From: Candidatus Hydrogenedentota bacterium | GTDB lineage: Bacteria; Hydrogenedentota; Hydrogenedentia; Hydrogenedentales; SLHB01 | Assembly (NCBI GenBank): GCA_022706165.1 | Contig: JAKJDA010000183.1 | Coordinates: 296 to 6,281, forward strand | DNA length: 5,986 nucleotides | Reading direction: 5' to 3' | Shown here: piece after piece, positions 1 through 5,248 of the stretch | Numbering within the stretch: position 1 is the stretch's first letter | How the letters are laid out: each line of letters opens with the position of its first letter | The notes under the pieces: generated by a model | Database searches by the model: none | Seen by the model: only the letters and a program-made list of their open reading frames with translations | Told to the model about the DNA's origin: nothing | Translations under genes and position numbers: made by a program

Positions 1-174
1 GCCGCCGTACCAGCCGCCTGTCCCCTCTTCGAATGAAGGATCGGCAATTAGGTTGATCGGAGGTCCAGGGGAATCGATTGGCTCGGCTTCGGCGTTTTGG
101 AAAAGGACTAACGCTCCTCCGAGGAGCAATGCAATGGCGAAGGCGACCCGACAGCGATTCACGGAATGCCCCAT
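1..174 (-). CDS. Secreted protein with N-terminal CenC-like module (3' end beyond left edge)
   Basis: The minus-strand frame is open from an ATG at 174 to the left edge, giving 58 codons. The product starts MGHSVNRCRVAFAIALLLGG and continues LVLFQNAEAEPIDS: a basic start, a hydrophobic core near residues 10-25 and an AEA cleavage site near residue 30, which is a normal Sec signal peptide. After a proline-rich spacer (SPGPPI) comes NLIADPSFEEGTGGWYGG, the usual opening of a CenC-like carbohydrate-binding module. It resembles NLLQNGSFETVPGGW in the large protein upstream. A stop codon lies two codons before the ATG, so the start is at 174 or at the GTG at 162, which would begin MNRCRVAF; neither has a strong ribosome binding site. 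What follows the module cannot be seen. Likely classes are a secreted glycoside hydrolase or a surface glycan-binding protein, without evidence for either. Confidence 0.7.
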   Translation of the reverse strand, partial: MGHSVNRCRVAFAIALLLGGALVLFQNAEAEPIDSPGPPINLIADPSFEEGTGGWYGG

Positions 175-199
175 TCGTTAGCGATTCGGCCGGAAATTT

Positions 200-337
200 T
201 CACGTCACGATTTCCCCAATCGTAGCCGAAGCCCCCCCATCGGTCAACCTCCCTGCAGGGTCGTGCCATGCAAGACGCACCCAGGAGTAGGCTGTCAAAA
301 TCGCGAGAAACAAGATGAGAAGGCCTACGCGAATCAC
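200..337 (-). CDS. Possible small single-pass membrane protein (doubtful)
   Basis: A GTG at 337 overlaps the TGA of the large membrane protein gene as GTGA, a layout typical of coupled translation. It would encode 45 residues: MIRVGLLILFLAILTAYSW as a strong membrane segment, a charged RLAWHDPAGR stretch, then a short polar tail. A TTG at 388 in the same frame, with AAGGA 5 nt upstream (394-398), would give 62 residues and a 55-nt overlap instead. I recognise no family. The clean hydrophobic stretch followed by basic residues and the junction with the upstream stop favour a real gene, but an ORF this short can arise by chance. It could also be the remnant of a longer gene, since nothing after its stop continues the theme in its frame. 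It sits between two genes that share CenC-like modules, so a helper role in the same process is possible, but that is only inference from position. Confidence 0.35.
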   Translation of the reverse strand: MIRVGLLILFLAILTAYSWVRLAWHDPAGRLTDGGASATIGEIVT

Positions 338-2931
338 GTTTTGTTGCGTGCTGGTCCCAGTCGATAACACTGATAACGGTCGAACCAAGCGGTTCCTTCT
401 CGTGTCGATCCTTTGGCAGCGTTGATTATCCTCACAAACACGGCCATTTGCGTGGTGTCGGCGGGGAGTTCCACAATTGCCTGGAGAGGGGTCCAGCCTG
501 TTGTGCCGGTCACGACCCTTTCGCTTGCCCCAATGTACTTGGGGCCTCTCGCGTCACCGCATTGAATTTCGAGACGGGCTCGTCCGCCCACGTTCTCCGT
601 CCGTATCCATCCCTTAACGAGATAGACGCTGTTGGGGGTGGTTGTTATGACTTGCGGGATGCCGAGGTTGGTAGCGTCCGTCAGTTTCACGCAAAGTGAA
701 GCGTTGCCGTCAATTACCGTCGACTCTGCGTCAACGGCGGCAGACATGCCCGGCGCTCCATTCCAGAAAGAGGGCCAGCCGCCGGGCACTGTCTCAAAGG
801 ATCCATTTTGCAGCAGGTTGCCATTCTTTATTGTGTATGACGCAGCGTCGGAATCAAGGTCGTATCCTTTTGCGACGAGATCATCGATCCAGTCAAGTGG
901 CTCGAGAAGGCGCTCTTCCATTTCCAGGGCCTCGACCCACAGTGTTCCTGGGCCATCATCGGATTCGTCGGGAAAGTGTCGTAGCGCCACGTCCACGGAG
1001 TCAACATCTTCCGGGACTGAAAATTGGAGGGCCAGCGTGGCTTCATTGGCGGTTCCCGTAACCCAGGATTCCTGTTGAATTCCATTGCGGCAAAAATAGG
1101 TATACCCTCGCAGTGCGTCCCGAACCTCAAGACACACGCGTCCACGTATTTGATGCGTTTGCGCGGCTGCTTTTAGCGTGTAGATCCTTTCCGGTTTTAC
1201 GGGGAGAGTTTGCGTGATGATGCTGCAGTTCATCTTGCCTCTTACATCTGCTTTGAGGCGTCTTCTTGGAATATTTTCTTTGTGCGGCTCAAGCGAAAGC
1301 GGGGGAGCGCCTTCGGGGATGTTCCAATGAATGGGGTTTCCGTTCGCATCTAGCTGCTCGAAACGTCCATTGCGAATCGCTACATCCGGGCGGCGATCGC
1401 CGGCAATCAGGCTGTACGGCTCTTTCAGGGGCGGCTCGGCATACACCGCGTGGAGGCCGTAATAGGAAGCATACGCCCCATTGGTGGCGCTGTTTGGCCA
1501 CGGGGTAATATCAAGGCCCATATAACAACGGGGGGCATCTGGCCCTTTAGGGAATACAATATCGCTTACGCCCAAGCGACCCGCGCGTTCGGCCATGAGA
1601 TTCCGGGCTTTTGCGAGAGTGCTCCAAGGGTAGAGATCTTTCAAAATGCATACCGGCGCGTTGCGGGAAAATTCGGATGTGACGGTCGCCACAGCAAAGG
1701 CAATGCCGGCAATGCCGCAAATGATTTGCGTCGTGCGGCGCAGTTTTGGGGCGTTAGCCGTGTCTACGTGCGAGACAAGACTCCAGAGAGACCAGATGCC
1801 CGTCATCAGGATGACAAGGAAAGACGCCTCCAGAACGCGATGGAACGGGCGTTTTCCCATCGCCCAACAACCGAAGGCCAGCCATACTACAAAACAGGCT
1901 ACGCCGACTGTTAGAACGCCTCCGGCGGTTTGGATGCCATAGCGGCGAACGGTTTTGTCTGTTGATGAAGACCGCGCCAGAAGCGCCCATGTCGCGAGGA
2001 GAATGATGCATGAGATGACGCGTGGATCAAGGATCCACGAACGCACGTCCGTATGAAGGATCTCCATGAATGCGCGCAGGGCTGCCCCGTGATCTCCGTG
2101 GGCGGAGAATTCTTGCGCACGGCTCCAGTTGCCTGGCGCCACGACCACAGAGGCGAATCCTAAGAGGGCAGTTCCAAGAATGACAGCGAGAAGCCAGCGT
2201 TCTGGCCGTTTTCGCGCAAATGCCACTCCACACATGACCGTGGCTGCTGCACAAATAAGCATCCCGACCAATTCATGTAAGCCTACGGCGTATACCGTCA
2301 ACGCTACGGATCCTGCGACGCGTAATCCTCGTAAAGGCCGAACCCTTGTGGCGCGAAGGGCGGATAATCCTATCGCAATGAGAAATAGCGCGCACGCCAT
2401 GGACAGTTGGTAAGTCACTGCTCCTGTCCACCAGAGGACGGACTCCATGGTTCGCCAACCGGTTATCGAATACCACAGAGACAAAACAAGCAGAGAGAAA
2501 AAGAGCGCAACCTTGCGGGGAAGACGAGGATCCAAGGCGCGGAAGAACACATGAAGAGAAGCCGTGCTGATGATCGAAATGATGATCAAGAGATAGGGAT
2601 AGATGCGCGCCACATCGAACCACAAAAAAGGGATGCCAAGCGTGAGAACATGAGTCCAACGGCCGGTTAAGTGCAGATAGAAATAGGCGAGGAGATTCCA
2701 GAGGCCGGACTGTTGCGCTCGGCCCGAGGTCACGTAGTCGTCGTACATCGGAATTGCGAATAGTTGCAGAACGCCTGTCATTTGCAAGACCACGAGAGAA
2801 GCAAACACTGCTGCGATCGATCCGGAAGACGCGAATGTAGAACAAAGCGCATCTGCTTGGTTAGCGCGGCAATGGGTAGGGGATTGCGTCGCCAGCATGG
2901 TGTTTCGGAAATCTTGCTCGATTTCAGCCAT
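334..2931 (-). CDS. DUF6056-like multi-spanning membrane protein with two C-terminal CenC-like modules
   Basis: This 865-residue protein has three parts. Residues about 38-417 hold roughly 12 hydrophobic segments. Between them are motifs I recognise from DUF6056-like membrane proteins, which resemble GT-C glycosyltransferases: a DDY motif at 64-66 after the first segment (GT-C enzymes often carry an acidic pair there), GR at 90-91, WWTGAVTY at 167-174, HE at 219-220 and APGNWSR at 265-271. A linker follows with DITPWPNSATNGAYASYYGL, also usual for that family. Residues about 515-670 and 702-858 look like two CenC-type (CBM4/9-like) beta-sandwich modules, beginning NGRFEQLDANGNPIHW and NLLQNGSFETVPGGW. 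The modules should lie outside the cytoplasm. The substrate is unknown; transfer of a sugar from a lipid carrier to an envelope glycan is inference. A start at 2961 or 2958 would add up to 10 residues. queG ends 114 nt upstream; no clear promoter or terminator is visible between them. Confidence 0.88.
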   Translation of the reverse strand: MAEIEQDFRNTMLATQSPTHCRANQADALCSTFASSGSIAAVFASLVVLQMTGVLQLFAIPMYDDYVTSGRAQQSGLWNLLAYFYLHLTGRWTHVLTLGIPFLWFDVARIYPYLLIIISIISTASLHVFFRALDPRLPRKVALFFSLLVLSLWYSITGWRTMESVLWWTGAVTYQLSMACALFLIAIGLSALRATRVRPLRGLRVAGSVALTVYAVGLHELVGMLICAAATVMCGVAFARKRPERWLLAVILGTALLGFASVVVAPGNWSRAQEFSAHGDHGAALRAFMEILHTDVRSWILDPRVISCIILLATWALLARSSSTDKTVRRYGIQTAGGVLTVGVACFVVWLAFGCWAMGKRPFHRVLEASFLVILMTGIWSLWSLVSHVDTANAPKLRRTTQIICGIAGIAFAVATVTSEFSRNAPVCILKDLYPWSTLAKARNLMAERAGRLGVSDIVFPKGPDAPRCYMGLDITPWPNSATNGAYASYYGLHAVYAEPPLKEPYSLIAGDRRPDVAIRNGRFEQLDANGNPIHWNIPEGAPPLSLEPHKENIPRRRLKADVRGKMNCSIITQTLPVKPERIYTLKAAAQTHQIRGRVCLEVRDALRGYTYFCRNGIQQESWVTGTANEATLALQFSVPEDVDSVDVALRHFPDESDDGPGTLWVEALEMEERLLEPLDWIDDLVAKGYDLDSDAASYTIKNGNLLQNGSFETVPGGWPSFWNGAPGMSAAVDAESTVIDGNASLCVKLTDATNLGIPQVITTTPNSVYLVKGWIRTENVGGRARLEIQCGDARGPKYIGASERVVTGTTGWTPLQAIVELPADTTQMAVFVRIINAAKGSTREGTAWFDRYQCYRLGPARNKT

Positions 2932-2933
2932 AG

Positions 2934-2940
2934 CTCCTCC
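2934..2940 (-). promoter_or_regulatory. Ribosome binding site that decides the start of the large membrane protein gene
   Basis: On the minus strand this reads GGAGGAG; the GGAGG core ends 4 nt before the ATG at 2931. The open frame also has GTG at 2961 and ATG at 2958, but neither has a site of this kind upstream. This favours a start at 2931 and an 865-residue protein. Confidence 0.7.
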
Positions 2941-2945
2941 GGGGG

Positions 2946-2980
2946 TTGCGCACGTCATCACGATACAGGTTATTGCGCAA
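2946..2980. repeat. 7-bp inverted repeat over the upstream region of the large membrane protein gene
   Basis: TTGCGCA at 2946-2952 and TGCGCAA at 2974-2980 form a perfect inverted repeat with a 21-nt spacer; the right copy is itself part of the palindrome TTGCGCAA (2973-2980). It lies just upstream of the preferred start at 2931, in the queG-to-membrane-protein gap. It could be an operator or a chance match. I could not pick a convincing -35/-10 pair next to it. Confidence 0.3.
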
Positions 2981-3045
2981 ATCTTCTATCTTCTTCCTAG
3001 CAGGGGTTCGAGGCGATGCATCTTCGAAGGCTCCTGGGCGTCGCG

Positions 3046-4002
3046 TCATGAAGCTTCATCGGGGCCGGCCAATTCGACGTCTCGAAGCTGGTTGCGACGG
3101 GCAATGCGGGCGTTGCGTCGCAGGCCGTCGCATTTGGCGCGCATAAGCGGAGAGCCTCGAAAGCGATTGAAAAACGTATGCTCATCCAGCGAGGCCAGTT
3201 CGGCAAGGTCTGGATTCGCGCGGCCTGGACGCGGAAAAAAATCCGGCTCGGTCGTCGGCGCGACGTCGCGATTCCACGGGCATGCGTCCTGACAGACATC
3301 GCATCCGAACACCCAGTCCCCCATGCGGCGGGCGATATCGTCCGGGATGTCTCCGCGACGCTCGATCGTTCCGTACGCAATGCAACGCGCCGCGTCCACG
3401 ACGCCCGGCGCGATGATTGCTCCCGTGGGGCAGGCGTCGAGGCAGGCCCGGCACGCGCCGCATTGATCGGGCATCGGCGCATCGGGCTCGAGCGCGACCG
3501 TCGTGGCCACGACGCCCAGGAACATCCACGATCCCAGCCCCGGACGCAACACGAGACTGTTTTTGCCCAGCCATCCAATGCCGGCGCGCGCGGCCCATGC
3601 TTTCTCCAAGACGGGCCCGGCGTCGATGCTGATGTAGCAGGCGGCGTCGGGTTTCAGAGAACGGATGGCGTCGGCCAATCGCTTGACGGGTTTCAGAAGC
3701 GCGCGGTGGTAATCGCGCCCCCAGGCATACCGCGATACGCGCCCGCTGTCCGCCGGTCGCGGAGGGCGCGGCGCGAAATAGTTGCGCGCAACGACGACGA
3801 CCGAACGCGCTCCCGGCAATGTGCGCGTGATGTCCTGGCGCGCATCTTTCGTCGCGGCCATCCACGTCATGTCCGCATGATACCCGCGCGCCAACCATGC
3901 GCCGAGACCATCATCCGGATCGATCGGCGCGACCGCCGCAACGCCGCACGCATCAAACCCCAATGTTCGCGCGCGATCTTTGACGATGTCGGAGCAAGTC
4001 AT
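3046..4002 (-). CDS. queG: Epoxyqueuosine reductase, short form
   Basis: QueG is a cobalamin- and iron-sulfur-dependent enzyme that reduces epoxyqueuosine to queuosine at the wobble base of tRNAs with GUN anticodons. The 318-residue product has the family blocks in order: YHADMTWMA near residues 41-49, SRYAWGRDYHRALLKPVKRLA near 90-110, ISIDAGPVLEKAW with the conserved acidic D127, AGIGWLGKNSLVL, and GSWMFLG. Two [4Fe-4S] motifs follow: CGACRACLDACPTGAI (C181, C184, C187, C191) and CDVCQDACPWN (C234, C237, C241), with C207 in CIAYGTIE between them. The protein stops soon after the GSPLMRAKCDGLRRN block, where longer homologues such as the E. coli enzyme (about 379 residues) continue into a HEAT-like C-terminal region. 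All cofactor residues are present, so this is best read as an intact short form. The frame extends to an ATG at 4071, but the ATG at 4002 has the ribosome binding site and a normal family N-terminus. Confidence 0.95.
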   Translation of the reverse strand: MTCSDIVKDRARTLGFDACGVAAVAPIDPDDGLGAWLARGYHADMTWMAATKDARQDITRTLPGARSVVVVARNYFAPRPPRPADSGRVSRYAWGRDYHRALLKPVKRLADAIRSLKPDAACYISIDAGPVLEKAWAARAGIGWLGKNSLVLRPGLGSWMFLGVVATTVALEPDAPMPDQCGACRACLDACPTGAIIAPGVVDAARCIAYGTIERRGDIPDDIARRMGDWVFGCDVCQDACPWNRDVAPTTEPDFFPRPGRANPDLAELASLDEHTFFNRFRGSPLMRAKCDGLRRNARIARRNQLRDVELAGPDEAS

Positions 4003-4009
4003 CGTTACG

Positions 4010-4014
4010 TCCTT
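4010..4014 (-). promoter_or_regulatory. Ribosome binding site of queG
   Basis: On the minus strand this reads AAGGA, 7 nt before the ATG at 4002. It supports that start over the in-frame ATG at 4071, whose first codons run through the palindromic element. Confidence 0.75.
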
Positions 4015-4020
4015 GGAGAG

Positions 4021-4088
4021 AACCGGGGGAACCCTTCGTGGGAAAGGGGTTCGGGGAAAACCATTTTTCAAAAAAGTTTTCCCCGGTT
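4021..4088. repeat. 68-bp nested palindromic element between yqeK and queG
   Basis: Three inverted repeats nest in this spacer. The outer arms AACCGGGG (4021-4028) and CCCCGGTT (4081-4088) match perfectly. Inside are CGGGGAAAAC (4052-4061) with GTTTTCCCCG (4076-4085), a perfect 10-bp stem whose 14-nt loop can close 3 more A-T pairs, and GAACCC (4029-4034) with GGGTTC (4047-4052), 6 bp. The outer stem and the 10-bp stem share the bases at 4081-4085, so they are mutually exclusive. Neither strand has a U-run directly after the strong stem, so it is not a textbook intrinsic terminator, although it may still stop or slow transcription or protect the 3' end of the upstream mRNA. The terminal inverted repeats and length also fit a small dispersed intergenic repeat of REP or MITE type. 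The structure is seen directly; the role is inferred. Confidence 0.75.
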
Positions 4089-4094
4089 ATCGTT

Positions 4095-4676
4095 CTATCT
4101 CTTTCGTTGCAGCCAATTATGAAATGCCAAGGTATTCGGATCGACAACGGTCTTGGTCAGCACGTGGTGGAGTTTTTTTCCAGACACGTATATGAGTGCG
4201 GGCATGAAGCCTTCGTTGGTCAGGATGGCGCGCGCTTCGGCGGCTTCTGGGTGCGTACGCAACGGCTCGGAAAAATCGGCGAAGTAGAGCGCGAGACCCG
4301 TCGTGCTCATTTCGGGATGCCCGGTCGTGTGCCATCGGATCGCGTCGAGCACATCCTCGTCGTCGATGCCCAACACGCGCCGGCATTCTTCCGCCGAAAC
4401 AGGGCCATGCAGCAGTTTGGGTTTGCGCAGGGAGACGTCGGACACCGGGATGTCGCACCGGCGCGCCGCCGCCAACAGGTCCTCATCGCTCATGCCTTTG
4501 CACAAATCGTGCAGCAGGCCCGCTTGGACGCACTGCGCCGCGGCGATGCCCACGCGATCGGCGATCGTCAACATGAGTTCCGTGGCGGAGATGCAATGGT
4601 TCGCGGTCTTCTCGCTCAGGCGCGCGCGGATCAGCGAGACGTACTCTTCGGCGCGCGGCACGTCAAGAAGCGGCAT
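4095..4676 (-). CDS. yqeK: HD-domain symmetrical Ap4A hydrolase, YqeK family
   Basis: YqeK proteins are HD-domain metallohydrolases that split diadenosine tetraphosphate symmetrically into two ADP, limiting this stress nucleotide. The 193-residue product has the full metal-ligand pattern: H27 in ANHCISATELM, H56-D57 in AGLLHDLCKGM, H90 in LLHGPVSAEE, H116 in AIRWHTTGHPEMS, and D134 in YFADFSEPLR. These are the usual YqeK blocks in the usual order. The frame is open further upstream to 4838, but that extension is only the antisense-free shadow of nadD in another frame. The ATG at 4676 has a strong AGGAAAGG site 8 nt upstream and gives a family-like N-terminus. It overlaps nadD by 14 nt. Neighbouring nadD and yqeK genes are common in Firmicutes and several other phyla, usually followed by rsfS; here a palindromic spacer and queG follow instead. 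Confidence 0.95.
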   Translation of the reverse strand: MPLLDVPRAEEYVSLIRARLSEKTANHCISATELMLTIADRVGIAAAQCVQAGLLHDLCKGMSDEDLLAAARRCDIPVSDVSLRKPKLLHGPVSAEECRRVLGIDDEDVLDAIRWHTTGHPEMSTTGLALYFADFSEPLRTHPEAAEARAILTNEGFMPALIYVSGKKLHHVLTKTVVDPNTLAFHNWLQRKR

Positions 4677-5244
4677 GATAGATGCCTTTCCTGCGGATGA
4701 GTTGCAGCACGGCGGCCGGCAGCAGGTCGCCGAGTTCTCCGCCGTTTTGGATGCGATCGCGGATTTCCGTGGAGGAGAGATCCACCGGCGTGAACGGCAA
4801 CACCGTCGCATAGGGCCGCAGCATCGCGGGGATTTCAAACGCGCCGGGTCTGGGGACGATCAACACGCGCGCGCGCTCGAGAATGCCCCGCGTGTCGCGC
4901 CAAAACGGGAAATCCATGGCCATGTCGAGGCCGACGATCAAAAAAAGCTCTGCGCCGGGGTGCATTCCTTGCAGCGCGCGGAGCGTGTCCACCGTATAGG
5001 ACGGCCCTGGCCGGTCCAATTCGACGCGGCTCGCGGTCATCTGGGGCTCGTTTTCGAGGGCGGTTTCGACCATGGCAAGGCGGTCTTCCGCGCAAGCCGT
5101 TGGTCCGTCGCCTTTGTGCGGCGGGCGCGCGGCGACGACAAACAGCACGCGGTCGAGTTGACCCACGGCCAGCGCGGCGCGCGCAATGTCGAGGTGCGCG
5201 TTGTGAATCGGGTCAAAGGTGCCGCCGTAAACGCCTAACCGCAA
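4663..5244 (-). CDS. nadD: Nicotinate-nucleotide adenylyltransferase
   Basis: NadD joins nicotinate mononucleotide and ATP to give deamido-NAD, a late step common to de novo and salvage NAD synthesis. The 193-residue length is normal for the family. The nucleotidyltransferase signature GGTFDPIHNAH is at residues 7-17, the PPHK substrate motif at 41-44, GPSYTVDTL at 80-88, the GLD...W pattern at 105-115, and the C-terminal ATP-binding LSSTEIR at 156-162. The start is a TTG at 5244: it places RLGVYGGTFDP at the expected N-terminus, no ATG or GTG fits better, and a GGGG run in the end of proA lies about 8 nt upstream. The start is 4 nt after the proA stop, and the last 14 nt overlap the start of yqeK, so translation is probably coupled to both neighbours. 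In many bacteria rsfS (ribosomal silencing factor) accompanies nadD; it is not found here. Confidence 0.97.
   Translation of the reverse strand: MRLGVYGGTFDPIHNAHLDIARAALAVGQLDRVLFVVAARPPHKGDGPTACAEDRLAMVETALENEPQMTASRVELDRPGPSYTVDTLRALQGMHPGAELFLIVGLDMAMDFPFWRDTRGILERARVLIVPRPGAFEIPAMLRPYATVLPFTPVDLSSTEIRDRIQNGGELGDLLPAAVLQLIRRKGIYHAAS
4685..4692 (-). promoter_or_regulatory. Ribosome binding site of yqeK inside nadD
   Basis: On the minus strand this reads AGGAAAGG, 8 nt before the ATG at 4676. It lies within the last codons of nadD. It decides the yqeK start against the longer open frame that begins at 4838. Confidence 0.8.
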
Positions 5245-5248
5245 TGCC

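Noticed and set aside
251..260. Perfect palindrome CCCTGCAGGG as an operator
   Set aside because: Too short and without a loop; it lies in a possible coding frame and has no partner site nearby.
78..290. Plus-strand open frame of 70 codons near the left edge
   Set aside because: Antisense to the signal-peptide gene and the small ORF; Arg-rich translation with no motif.
2273..2845. Minus-strand open frame of 190 codons inside the large membrane protein gene
   Set aside because: Runs in another frame of the same strand. The main frame has ordered membrane segments and family motifs here, while this one reads as Arg/Ser-rich noise.
4003..4071. 23-codon N-terminal extension of queG
   Set aside because: It passes through the palindromic element and reads basic and proline-rich; the ATG at 4002 has AAGGA 7 nt upstream and fits the family N-terminus.
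4052..4085. 10-bp stem read as a standard intrinsic terminator after yqeK
   Set aside because: No U-run follows the stem on the minus strand (GAACCCC follows), and the plus-strand side is only mildly T-rich. It is kept as a palindromic repeat instead.
3178..4122. Long plus-strand open frame (314 codons) opposite queG
   Set aside because: It lies antisense to queG, whose iron-sulfur and catalytic motifs are unmistakable. The translation is arginine-rich with no family features, as expected for a shadow frame in G+C-rich DNA.
4677..4838. 54-codon N-terminal extension of yqeK
   Set aside because: It overlaps nadD in another frame, reads Cys/Arg/Ser-rich, and is not part of YqeK proteins; the ATG at 4676 has a strong ribosome binding site.
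4303..5238. Plus-strand open frame of 311 codons opposite nadD and yqeK
   Set aside because: Antisense to two clear conserved genes; its translation has no recognisable motif and is rich in Arg, Ala and His.
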